A stretch of 64,000 nucleotides of DNA from Pseudomonas sp. KU26590 (GTDB taxonomy: Bacteria; Pseudomonadota; Gammaproteobacteria; Pseudomonadales; Pseudomonadaceae), in contig NZ_CP110644.1 of assembly GCF_026153515.1 (NCBI RefSeq), positions 718,501 to 782,500 of the forward strand, read 5' to 3'. Positions 50,859-58,539 of the stretch are shown piece by piece. Each line of letters begins with the position of its first letter. Positions within the stretch are counted from its first letter, which is position 1. A model generated the notes under the pieces. The model saw only the letters and a list, made by a program, of their open reading frames with translations, was not told where the DNA came from and made no database searches. Made by a program: the position numbers and the translations under genes.

Positions 50859-51651
50859 AATGGGTAGCTCTGTGGATAAAGGTGCGTTGCACGTGATCAG
50901 CCTCGTCTCTGTCGGCGCTCATCCGACGTCTGGCCGGCCGCGTCGCGCCGAGCAGGACGCCCGGGCGGTTGAGCTGGGTTTGCAACTGGCTGGGGATAAC
51001 TTGCATGTGTTGCATGCCGGTGATGCCGAAGAGCCCGCATTACGTGGCTACCTGGGCATGGGCGTGGACGAGCTTCACGTGCTGGCTCAGCCGCCGGGTG
51101 CGGACGCGTTGCCCGGACTGGCGGATTATGTGCGCGAGTCCGGGGTGCAGTTGGTGCTGACCGGCAGTCAGGCTGAAACCGGCGAAGGCTCCGGCATGCT
51201 CCCGTATTTGCTGGCTGAAAAGCTCGGCTGGCCGCTGGTGGTGGGCCTGGCCGAGGTCGAGTCCATGAGCAACGGCAGCGCCCAGGTGCTGCAGGCGCTC
51301 CCCCGAGGTCAACGCCGCCGACTTAAAGTCCGCCTGCCGTTTTTGGCGACTGTGGATAACTCTGCACCGAAACCCCGCCAGAGCGCCTACGGCCCGGCGC
51401 AACGCGGTTTGCTGGATGTGGAGGAGATTGAAGTGGTCATCGACGAAGTGTTCATCGACGCTAAGCTGACGCCCGCCAAGCCACGGCCGAAGCGCTTGAA
51501 GGTCATCAAAGCCAAGAGCGGCGCTGATCGTATGAAGGCCGCAACGGCGAAAGCGAGCGGAGGCGGTGGGCAGGTTCTCAAGGGAGTGACTGCTCAGGAG
51601 GGGGCTGCTGCGATTTTGAAGTTGCTGGTGGAGGAGGGGGTGGTGCGTTGA
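50848..51651 (+). CDS. etfB: electron transfer flavoprotein beta subunit of the dimethylglycine cluster
   Basis: 267 residues from MQPEMGSSVD; the start overlaps the etfA stop by 11 bp. ETF-beta landmarks are an early VISLVSVGAHPTSGRP, LTGSQAETGEGSGMLPYLLAEKLG and GQRRRLKVRLPFLATVDNSAPKPRQ. The C-terminus is an unusual Lys/Ala-rich tail (KPRPKRLKVIKAKSGADRM). It pairs with the preceding subunit as an electron carrier. Two TGTGGATAA sites are in its coding DNA (50871, 51351). A terminator follows directly. Confidence 0.87.
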   Translation: MQPEMGSSVDKGALHVISLVSVGAHPTSGRPRRAEQDARAVELGLQLAGDNLHVLHAGDAEEPALRGYLGMGVDELHVLAQPPGADALPGLADYVRESGVQLVLTGSQAETGEGSGMLPYLLAEKLGWPLVVGLAEVESMSNGSAQVLQALPRGQRRRLKVRLPFLATVDNSAPKPRQSAYGPAQRGLLDVEEIEVVIDEVFIDAKLTPAKPRPKRLKVIKAKSGADRMKAATAKASGGGGQVLKGVTAQEGAAAILKLLVEEGVVR

Positions 51652-51657
51652 GCACCG

Positions 51658-51681
51658 AAAGGCGCCACGATGGCGCCTTTT
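51658..51681. terminator. bidirectional terminator after etfB
   Basis: AAAGGCGCCA-CGA-TGGCGCCTTTT, a 10-bp stem with A/T ends, 6 bp after the etfB stop and 6 bp before the stop codon of the convergent unknown gene. Confidence 0.92.
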
Positions 51682-51687
51682 CTCCGT

Positions 51688-52206
51688 TCACGACTGAGGC
51701 GTATCTGGCTGCATTTTTTGACCCCTGGAATCTGCATCAACAATCACAACGTCGAAAACCTGCTCAATGACCTGACGCGTCCCCTGTTTCAAACTCCATG
51801 CGAAGAAAACGAGACACCCAACCAGTAAAGTGAACAAGCCCGAACCAACGAGGCTCTGCGCAGCTCCCTTCCAAAACCCTGGCCGCGCCATTCGGATGTC
51901 GTTGGCGGCTCTTGAGGAGCAAAACGCTGCCAACTCGTCCGTTTCGGTACTCAGTGAGGACTCCAGAAAGTTTGTCGCCAGCCGGGTCGCCTGGGTTCGA
52001 TAGGCTTCAAGTTGCGAACTGCTGTTGCTGATATCGTGAAACGCAACGAGATCGCAATCTAGCGGATCAGTGCCGTTTCTCTCTTTGAACGCGTGGATAT
52101 ACTCGATTTTTTGCCGTTTATACACCGAGTAGGCCAGTTGGCCGAGTATGTCGTCTTCATCGTTCACTAACTCGCTGAAGATGTAGTTGTAGCGCTCTTC
52201 GGTCAT
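51688..52206 (-). CDS. unknown single-pass membrane protein
   Basis: 172 residues. The N-terminal 100 residues are soluble and helical (EERYNYIFSELVNDEDDI, AYSVYKRQKIEYIHAFKE, LEAYRTQATRLATNFLESS). One strong membrane helix lies at about 112-137 (FWKGAAQSLVGSGLFTLLVG), then a short tail. I do not recognise a named family with confidence. AGGAG nine bases before the ATG overlaps the end of the upstream small gene, so the two are translationally coupled. The cassette is in an accessory position between conserved etf and gbc genes; a membrane effector role is possible but unproven. Confidence 0.72.
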   Translation of the reverse strand: MTEERYNYIFSELVNDEDDILGQLAYSVYKRQKIEYIHAFKERNGTDPLDCDLVAFHDISNSSSQLEAYRTQATRLATNFLESSLSTETDELAAFCSSRAANDIRMARPGFWKGAAQSLVGSGLFTLLVGCLVFFAWSLKQGTRQVIEQVFDVVIVDADSRGQKMQPDTPQS

Positions 52207-52212
52207 GTGAGA

Positions 52213-52401
52213 TCACTCCTGCCGGAGCCTGCGGGAGGCCGATCGGAATGCTTCCCTGATTTCTTCTGTGGTCTTGGGTTTAAAGCTGATAATGCCCAAT
52301 AATTCCTTGGGCAGAGCAAACGAAGCCCCTTGCTTACGTTTACATAGCCTGCTGTTCGCCTCAATGACGACTTTGTGTGAGAACGGTGTCCAGTGATGCA
52401 T
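52213..52401 (-). CDS. small basic protein of unknown function, paired with membrane protein gene
   Basis: 62 residues, rich in Lys and Arg, no membrane segment: MHHWTPFSHKVVIEANSRL then KTTEEIREAFRSASRRLRQE. A textbook AAGGAG lies 7 nt before the ATG, which supports a real gene despite the length. Its stop is 6 bp before the membrane-protein start. It could bind nucleic acid or the partner protein; no family recognised. Confidence 0.65.
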   Translation of the reverse strand: MHHWTPFSHKVVIEANSRLCKRKQGASFALPKELLGIISFKPKTTEEIREAFRSASRRLRQE

Positions 52402-52499
52402 GAGGGTGCTCCTTGCCGCCGGTTGATTTGCGCTGAGTGTACCGAGCTGTCCGGGGCATGGATGTCAGACGCTTCCTAAACGTACCCACCCAAATGTCT

Positions 52500-52930
52500 A
52501 TGTATACATACCCACAATCGCTGTTGATCCGCCTGTGGATAAACTGTTTGCGTATTGCTACAGCCCTTTGCTGGCGTCGCTCTCAGCCGGCTGGTTGATT
52601 TTTGATCGCTCTATCTGGCGGATTCTTATGGATTTTTTCCACAAGCCAGCCTTGTCGGCGCGTGTTCTTACCCACATTGTCTGTGCGCGTGCGTGTGGAT
52701 AACATGTTCGTGATTCGCTGCGGCCCTTGTAATTCGTGGCCTCCAAAGCTTTGTTCAAAATTTAACCAATAACAGCTATCGAGCGTCGATTTGCTCTGCT
52801 TGTCTCCTGTACTAAGCCCTTTTCACGCTTTTCCACAGCAGTCGGCATACTTACACACATAGGCTGTTGGCTGTTCTGTGGATAACATGTTCGCGGTCAG
52901 GCTTGCGCCCCTGAATCCGGCAGGTTGAGC
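52500..52930. repeat. three repeated modules of DnaA-box-like sites
   Basis: In the 725-bp gap 52402-53126 each module has a left box and an inverted right box exactly 26 bp apart: ATACCCACA 52508/TGTGGATAA 52534; TTACCCACA 52668/TGTGGATAA 52694; TTACACACA 52851/TGTGGATAA 52877. All right boxes are perfect DnaA boxes (TTATCCACA on the other strand) and are followed by similar sequence (ACATGTTCG in two, then a GCCC(T/C)TTG-like block). Two modules also carry TTTTCCACA (52635, 52829). Modules repeat at about 160 and 183 bp. Likely DnaA binding, or a dispersed repeat family based on this palindrome. Confidence 0.75.
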
Positions 52931-53037
52931 GATATGATCAAAAAATGAGCAGGTGTCTCCTCTGGGTATTGATCAACGCAGAACCAGAAGCAGATCCAGA
53001 GACGTTCACCCGGATTTCCACTCACCCATCCAAAACG

Positions 53038-53096
53038 CATCGCGGGCAAGCGCGCTCCTACAGGTGAATGTCTGTAGAAGCGCGGTTGCCCGCGAC
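53038..53096. repeat. REP pair, 'gtaggagcgcgcttgcccgcga' type, outward order
   Basis: TCGCGGGCAAGCGCGCTCCT followed closely by a degenerate TGTAGAAGCGCGGTTGCCCG, downstream of the gbcA stop codon. The remaining DNA 52930-53037 shows nothing further. Confidence 0.85.
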
Positions 53097-53126
53097 AGTG
53101 TCAGCTCAAACCCGACAGGTAAAACC

Positions 53127-54425
53127 CTACTCGTGGTTAACCGCCACGCCCTTCAAATACGAAGCAGGTTCGGCGCCCATGTTCTCCAGCAATTTGGCGC
53201 TGTACCAGTCGATGAAGTTCACCACGCCGAACTCGTAGGTCTTCGAATATGGCCCCGGCTGGTAAGCGATCGAGTTGATGCCGCGCTGGTTTTCTTCGGC
53301 CAGACGGCGGTCTTGGTCGTTGGTGGCGTCCCAGACTTCACGCAGGCGCGCGACGTCGTAGTCCACGCCCTCCACAGCATCCTTGTGCACCAGCCACTTG
53401 GTGGTGACCATGGTTTCCTGTGCGCTGATCGGCCACACGGTGAACACAATCACATGGTCGCCCATGCAGTGGTTCCACGAGTGGGGCAGGTGCAGGATGC
53501 GCATCGAGCCTAGGTCCGGGTTCTGGATGCGGCCCATCAGCTTCTTGCTGCCTTGCTTGCCATCCATCGTCATCGAGACGGTGCCTTTGAGCAGCGGCAT
53601 GCGCACGATGCGGTTGCGCAGGCCAAAGCTGGCGTGGGCGAACGGGATTTTTTCGGCTTCCCAGGCGGCAGCGGAGGCCGCGACGTGGTCCTTGAAGGCC
53701 TGATCGGCGCGCGGGTCGGTAACGTCGTCCCACTCCAGCAAGGTGTTCAGCAGTTCGGGGTGCGACGCATTGCAGTGGTAGCACTCGCGGTTGTTTTCCA
53801 GCACCAGCTTCCAGTTGGCTTTCTCCATCAAGGTGGTTTGCACCGCCACCTTGGTGTTCTCCATGTCGTACGGTTCCATGTAGTGGTTCAGCGTCTGCAG
53901 GAACGCGTCGATGGCAGGCGGATTGCTCGCCATGCTGATGAAAATATACCCGCCCGCGACCTTGCAATGCACTGGCTTGAGGCCGAACTGCTTCATGTCG
54001 AAGTCCGCACCCATCTCGGTGCCCGCGTACAGCAGGCGACCGTCGAGCTCGTACGTCCACTGGTGGTAAGGGCAAACCAGCTTGGCAACCTTGCCTTTTT
54101 CCTTGGTGCACAGGCGTGAGCCACGGTGACGGCAGACGTTGTGGAACGCATTGATCGAGCCGTCCGGCCCGCGCACCACCAGGATCGGGTTCTTGCCGAT
54201 CTGGAGGGTGAGGAAGTTGCCTTTGGCCGGCACTTCGCAGCTCATGCCCGCGATCAGCCACTCTTTCTGAAAGATTTCCTGCATATCGATTTCATACAGC
54301 CGCTCATCGCTGTAGAAAGGCTGCGGCAGCGAGTAAGTGCGCTCGCGGGTGTGCAGCATCTCGGCAGTCGCCTTGCGCGCAGGTTCCAGCGGATCGCCCA
54401 AGCTCAGAGTTGCGGTGACGTCCAT
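53127..54425 (-). CDS. gbcA: glycine betaine monooxygenase, Rieske oxygenase component
   Basis: 432 residues. The Rieske [2Fe-2S] ligands are C98-x-H100 (VCRHRGS) and C118-x2-H121 (CPYHQW). The mononuclear iron site begins at NRECYHCNASHPELL. The C-terminal catalytic domain is of the aromatic-ring-hydroxylase alpha type. It hydroxylates a methyl group of glycine betaine, giving dimethylglycine and formaldehyde. It is divergent from its reductase gbcB across a 329-bp control region. Confidence 0.94.
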   Translation of the reverse strand: MDVTATLSLGDPLEPARKATAEMLHTRERTYSLPQPFYSDERLYEIDMQEIFQKEWLIAGMSCEVPAKGNFLTLQIGKNPILVVRGPDGSINAFHNVCRHRGSRLCTKEKGKVAKLVCPYHQWTYELDGRLLYAGTEMGADFDMKQFGLKPVHCKVAGGYIFISMASNPPAIDAFLQTLNHYMEPYDMENTKVAVQTTLMEKANWKLVLENNRECYHCNASHPELLNTLLEWDDVTDPRADQAFKDHVAASAAAWEAEKIPFAHASFGLRNRIVRMPLLKGTVSMTMDGKQGSKKLMGRIQNPDLGSMRILHLPHSWNHCMGDHVIVFTVWPISAQETMVTTKWLVHKDAVEGVDYDVARLREVWDATNDQDRRLAEENQRGINSIAYQPGPYSKTYEFGVVNFIDWYSAKLLENMGAEPASYLKGVAVNHE

Positions 54426-54754
54426 CTTTCAAGTCCTCAGGCCGCGCTTTGCGCAGTCTACGAATGTGGCTGATACGGTGGGTTTGCAGCGAAGCGCGCG
54501 AGGCGGCAGTGATTTCTGACGCTCAGGCCGATGGATAAAGAATCTGTAATGAATTGATGGCGAGTGTGGAGCCGGGCGCGACCTGAACCTTATCCATGGG
54601 CGACATGGCCGAATCCGTTTCCGACGGCCCGACCCCTATAGACCGGGGCTGGTCGCCATAAGTATGTGAATGTCGCTGATAGGTAAATAGGCGGCTCGTG
54701 CGTTACGCAGAATCGCCATCATGAGAGGCCGACCGTCGGCCGTGGAGAGTGAGT
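54426..54754. promoter_or_regulatory. gbcA-gbcB divergent control region with phased half-sites
   Basis: No gene here. GCGAC occurs at 54578 and 54600, with CCGAC at 54621 (spacing 22 and 21). The complement GTCGC occurs at 54652 and 54672 (spacing 20). The two oriented sets suit one activator site pair per divergent promoter, and GbdR is the known activator of these genes in Pseudomonas. The assignment of these repeats to GbdR is inference. Confidence 0.5.
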
Positions 54755-55855
54755 ATGTCCCAGAGTTTCCTCAGCCCGGTCAACACCCAGACGTGGGCCA
54801 ACGGCCGCCACCTGGTGCGGGTCGTCAAAGTGATTCAGGAAACCTGGGACGTGCGCACGTTCTGCTTCATGGCCGACCAGCCGATTCTGTTCTTTTTCAA
54901 GCCCGGGCAGTTCGTCACCCTGGAGCTGGAAATCGACGGCGTGCCGATCATGCGCTCGTACACCATCTCCAGTTCGCCTTCGGTGCCGTACAGCTTTTCG
55001 ATCACCATCAAGCGTGTGCCCGGCGGCAAGGTCTCAAACTGGCTGCACGACACGCTGCACGAAGGGCAGGAGCTGGCGGTGCACGGGCCGGTGGGGCTGT
55101 TCAACGCCATCGACTTCCCGAACCCGAAAATCCTCTACCTCAGCGGCGGCGTCGGCATCACGCCAGTCATGTCCATGGCGCGCTGGTATTACGACACCAA
55201 CGCCAACGTCGACATGGTCTTCGTGCACAGTTCGCGCTCGCCCAAAGACATCATCTACCACCGTGAGCTGGAGCAGATGGCGTCGCGAATCAATAACTTC
55301 GCCCTGCACATCGTCTGTGAAAAACACGGGCTGGGTGAGCCGTGGGCGGGTTATCGGGGTTATCTGAATCAGAAGATGCTCGAACTCATGGCGCCGGATT
55401 TCATGGAGCGGGAAGTGTTCTGCTGCGGACCGACGCCGTACATGAGTGCGGTCAAGCGGTTGCTTGAAGCCAACGGTTTCAACATGGCGCAGTACCACGA
55501 AGAGTCCTTTGGCGCGACGCCTCCGGAAGCGCGTGCCGACGCCGTGGAGCATGCCGAACAGGCCGCCGATGCGCCGGATCTGGATGTCGCTGAACTGCAT
55601 CAGGTGGAATTCACCGACACCGGCAAGAGCATTCGCGTTGCGCCGGGGGAAACCGTCCACGCCGCCGCTGCCAAGCTGGGCCTGATGATTCCGAAGGCGT
55701 GTGGCATGGGCATCTGCGGTACGTGCAAGGTGATGAAGCTGAGCGGGGAGGTCGAGATGGAGCACAACGGCGGCATCACCGATGACGACGTAGAGGAGGG
55801 GTACATCCTGTCGTGCTGCAGTGTGCCGAAGGGTGACGTGCGGATCGAGTATTGA
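54755..55855 (+). CDS. gbcB: glycine betaine monooxygenase reductase component
   Basis: 366 residues from MSQSFLSPVN; GGAGAG supports this ATG over the GTG two codons earlier. It has a ferredoxin-reductase FAD domain (MRSYTISSSPS), an NAD domain (LYLSGGVGITPVMSMARW, CCGPTPYMSAVKRLL) and a C-terminal plant-type [2Fe-2S] domain (CGMGICGTC, then YILSCCSVP). It passes electrons from NADH to GbcA. Confidence 0.94.
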   Translation: MSQSFLSPVNTQTWANGRHLVRVVKVIQETWDVRTFCFMADQPILFFFKPGQFVTLELEIDGVPIMRSYTISSSPSVPYSFSITIKRVPGGKVSNWLHDTLHEGQELAVHGPVGLFNAIDFPNPKILYLSGGVGITPVMSMARWYYDTNANVDMVFVHSSRSPKDIIYHRELEQMASRINNFALHIVCEKHGLGEPWAGYRGYLNQKMLELMAPDFMEREVFCCGPTPYMSAVKRLLEANGFNMAQYHEESFGATPPEARADAVEHAEQAADAPDLDVAELHQVEFTDTGKSIRVAPGETVHAAAAKLGLMIPKACGMGICGTCKVMKLSGEVEMEHNGGITDDDVEEGYILSCCSVPKGDVRIEY

Positions 55856-55863
55856 TCGACCTG

Positions 55864-55951
55864 TGTAGGGGCGCGCTTGCCCGCGATGAACGATGACGCG
55901 GTCTACCTGAGAGACCGCGTTGTTTTTTTCGCGGGCAAGCGCGCTCCTACA
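55864..55951. repeat. REP doublet, 'gtaggagcgcgcttgcccgcga' type
   Basis: Inverted pair between gbcB and the chemotaxis receptor gene, two convergent genes. Confidence 0.9.
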
Positions 55952-55969
55952 CTGTGATCGACGGGTTGC

Positions 55970-57595
55970 TTACACCTTGAAGCGCGCAACCATGCCGTTC
56001 AGATCCACGGCCAGGCGCGACAGCTCGTTGCTCGCTGCGCTGGTCTGATTGGCGCCGGTCGCGGATTGGGTCGACAAATCGCGGATGTTCACCAGATTGC
56101 GGTCCACTTCCCGAGCGACTTGGGCCTGCTCTTCCGCCGCGCTGGCGATCACCAGGTTGCGTTCGTTGATTTCCACGACCGCGCTGTTAATGGTGTCCAG
56201 CGCAAGGCCGGCACCCTTGGCGATGTTGAGGGTCGATTCCGCCCGCTCGGTGCTGCTACGCATGGAGTTCACCGCCTGTTCGGTGCCGCCCTGGATGCTG
56301 CCGATCATGCGCTCGATTTCGCTGGTCGACTGCTGGGTGCGGTGGGCGAGGGCGCGGACTTCGTCGGCAACCACCGCAAACCCGCGACCGGCTTCACCCG
56401 CGCGGGCAGCTTCGATGGCGGCGTTGAGCGCCAGCAGGTTGGTCTGGTCCGCCAGGCCGCGGATCACATCCAGCACCTTGCCGATGTCACGAGATTCGCC
56501 GGCCAGATTGCCAATAAGGGTGGAGGTGCTCTGTACGTCGGTACTCATGCGTTCGATGGCGCTGACGGTTTCCTGCACCAGATCGCGGCCATCGCTCGCC
56601 GACGTCGTAGCGTTTTTCGACGCTTGCGAGGTGCTCACAGCGTTGCGCGCGACTTCTTCCACGGCACTGGTCATCTGATTGACCGCGGTGGCGGCCTGTT
56701 CGATTTCGTTGTTCTGCTGGGACAGGCCACGCGCGCTTTCGTCGGTAACAGCGTTCAGCTCCTCGGCTGCAGAAGCGAGCTGGGTCGCCGAACCGGAAAT
56801 GCGCTGCAGGGTGTCGCGCAGCCTGGACTGCATCTTCAGCATCGCGGCCAGCAAACGGCCGGCTTCGTCTGTACCGTCCACCGTGATGGTGCGAGTCAGG
56901 TCGCCTTCGGCGATATCCTCAGCCGCATTCAGTGCCGAAGCGATGGGGCGGGTGATGCTGTTGGTCAGCAACCAAGCGAAGAGCAAGGTCAGCACAGTGG
57001 CGATGATCAGCAGCGTGACGACCATCTTGAACGCGGTCGAATACTGTTGAGTCGCCGTCGCGCTGGCTTGATTGACCTGTTGGGTGTTCATCTCGATCAA
57101 CTTGGCGAGTGCGGTGTTCATCTGGTCCGAGTTGGTCTGCAGATCGGCGCTGAGCAGACGGATCAGTTCGGCCATGTCGTTTGCCTGACTCAGCGTCTTC
57201 ATGCGGTTTTCAAGCTGGCGATAGTCGTTGAGCAACTGCACGTACTGGTCGTAGGCCGACTGCTCCGCCGGCTCGGAAATCAGCTTGACGTAGACGGCCC
57301 GGGCATCGTCGATCTGCTTGTTGCGCATGGCAAACAAGTCACTGGTTTTCTGCAGTGTGTCGGGGTCGCGGTTGAGCATCAGGCGGTAGGACAGAACACG
57401 CAGGCGGATGCTGCCTTCGGTCAACTTATCCAGTGCCTTGATGCTCGGCATGCTGTTGGTGGCCATATCGACGTTGGCGTTGTTGATCTTGTTCATTTGC
57501 GACAGGGCAAAGATGCCCAGAATCAGCATCAGCAGGCCGATGATGGAAAAGCCAAGAAAGGCGCGGGGCGCGATATTCAAATTACGTAGGGACAT
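55970..57595 (-). CDS. methyl-accepting chemotaxis protein
   Basis: 541 residues from [10 protein letters not shown]; the frame extends 20 codons further without benefit. The order is a transmembrane helix (about 12-32), a periplasmic four-helix-bundle sensor (about 35-190), a second membrane helix (about 190-212), HAMP and a cytoplasmic signalling domain. The conserved hairpin tip reads [20 protein letters not shown]. It senses a small ligand, unknown here, and controls CheA. No che genes are adjacent. A C-terminal pentapeptide tether is absent. Confidence 0.93.
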   Translation of the reverse strand: MSLRNLNIAPRAFLGFSIIGLLMLILGIFALSQMNKINNANVDMATNSMPSIKALDKLTEGSIRLRVLSYRLMLNRDPDTLQKTSDLFAMRNKQIDDARAVYVKLISEPAEQSAYDQYVQLLNDYRQLENRMKTLSQANDMAELIRLLSADLQTNSDQMNTALAKLIEMNTQQVNQASATATQQYSTAFKMVVTLLIIATVLTLLFAWLLTNSITRPIASALNAAEDIAEGDLTRTITVDGTDEAGRLLAAMLKMQSRLRDTLQRISGSATQLASAAEELNAVTDESARGLSQQNNEIEQAATAVNQMTSAVEEVARNAVSTSQASKNATTSASDGRDLVQETVSAIERMSTDVQSTSTLIGNLAGESRDIGKVLDVIRGLADQTNLLALNAAIEAARAGEAGRGFAVVADEVRALAHRTQQSTSEIERMIGSIQGGTEQAVNSMRSSTERAESTLNIAKGAGLALDTINSAVVEINERNLVIASAAEEQAQVAREVDRNLVNIRDLSTQSATGANQTSAASNELSRLAVDLNGMVARFKV

Positions 57596-57911
57596 TACGG
57601 TTCCAGGAAGGCCGCGATCCATGCGAGGCGAAAGAGAGAAGTGACAGAGATGCACGCTTTATCGGTAGGTTTCATGTGGACTTGATGCCGCTTGTCTGCG
57701 CTGTGCGGTTATGTCGCAGCCGGCTGATCTGACGAACAGCAGGAACAAGATCGCAAAAATGGAGTCAATCAGGGCCGTTATGCGTTTGCGCAATAGAGTT
57801 GTAGAGATGCTTGTTGGTCGGTGTAGTGGCGTGAATGCCCTGATTTCACTGGTAGCTAAAGTGACTTTTCTTTATCGTACGCGCCCTTTGAAATTTGCCT
57901 GAGATATCAAA
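57596..57911. promoter_or_regulatory. intergenic region between receptor and zapB-like genes
   Basis: 316 bp between divergent genes. A 63-codon frame at 57711-57902 is not supported by a ribosome site or codon use. The last 80 bp before the zapB-like gene (57820-57911) are AT-rich and probably hold its promoter. No other structure seen. Confidence 0.35.
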
Positions 57912-58145
57912 ATGTTGGAAGCATCCCTAAGCCAGTTGGAAAAGCTCGTCAGTGACCTGGTACAGCACAATCAGGAACTGCAGAACACGAACGCACAACT
58001 CGCCGAAGAGTTGAAGCACGCCAGGGATGACAACGACAGCCTGCAGCTGAGTCTGATGGAGCAGGAAGAGAAACAGGGTGCGACGGCTGCGCGTATTCAA
58101 GCGCTGGTTGATCGCGCCACCAGCGTCAGCGCGGTTGACGCATGA
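57912..58145 (+). CDS. ZapB-like coiled-coil protein (TIGR02449 family)
   Basis: 77 residues that are almost wholly coiled coil: heptads run through LSQLEKLVSDLVQHNQELQ and LAEELKHARDDNDSLQLSL. This family is encoded directly upstream of zapA in pseudomonads and probably bridges ZapA-FtsZ, as ZapB does in E. coli (inference). Its stop overlaps the zapA start (ATGA). Confidence 0.85.
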   Translation: MLEASLSQLEKLVSDLVQHNQELQNTNAQLAEELKHARDDNDSLQLSLMEQEEKQGATAARIQALVDRATSVSAVDA

Positions 58146-58444
58146 TCACGGATCAGGACGGTGCCAAGGTTATTTCCATCCTTGGCAACGACTACACGAT
58201 CAAGGCACCTGCCGGCCAAGAGCAGACCTTGATGGACGCTGTGTCGATGCTGAAGTCGGCATTGTTTGAAACCAAGCGCAGTTACCCGACGCTGATCGGC
58301 GATCGTTTGCTGGTGCTGGCCGCGCTGAACCTGTGTTCGAAGCAGATCGAACTCAAGCAGCAACACGCCGAAGCGCTGAGCCGTTATGAAGACAAGGTCA
58401 GCGCGACGGTCGAGGTGATCGAGAAGGTGATTGCGCAGGGGTGA
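58142..58444 (+). CDS. zapA: cell division protein ZapA
   Basis: 100 residues. The N-terminal ZapA globular head includes VISILGNDYTIKAPAGQEQ, and a long C-terminal helix follows (LCSKQIELKQQHAEALSRYE). It stabilises FtsZ filaments at midcell. It is translationally coupled to the zapB-like gene. The usual downstream 6S RNA gene is not visible; only 95 bp lie before the convergent threonine aldolase gene. Confidence 0.92.
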   Translation: MITDQDGAKVISILGNDYTIKAPAGQEQTLMDAVSMLKSALFETKRSYPTLIGDRLLVLAALNLCSKQIELKQQHAEALSRYEDKVSATVEVIEKVIAQG

Positions 58445-58497
58445 AGGACTCGTGCGACTGACTTAAGGCGCCGCAGTAAGATATCCGCATCGTCGTT

Positions 58498-58520
58498 GAT
58501 CGCGGGCAAGCGCGCCTCTA
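58498..58520. repeat. single REP half-element
   Basis: GATCGCGGGCAAGCGCGCCT, one lone degenerate copy of the common REP subtype, between zapA and the threonine aldolase gene. Confidence 0.7.
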
Positions 58521-58539
58521 AACGCCATGCAGTGCCTGG

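Noticed and set aside
52500..52930. Chromosomal origin of replication (oriC)
   Set aside because: DnaA boxes are present but dnaA, dnaN, rpmH or gidA are not nearby and no long AT-rich unwinding tract is seen, so a titration or regulatory site is more plausible.
57711..57902. 63-codon reading frame upstream of the zapB-like gene
   Set aside because: No ribosome site, no recognisable features and it overlaps likely promoter DNA.
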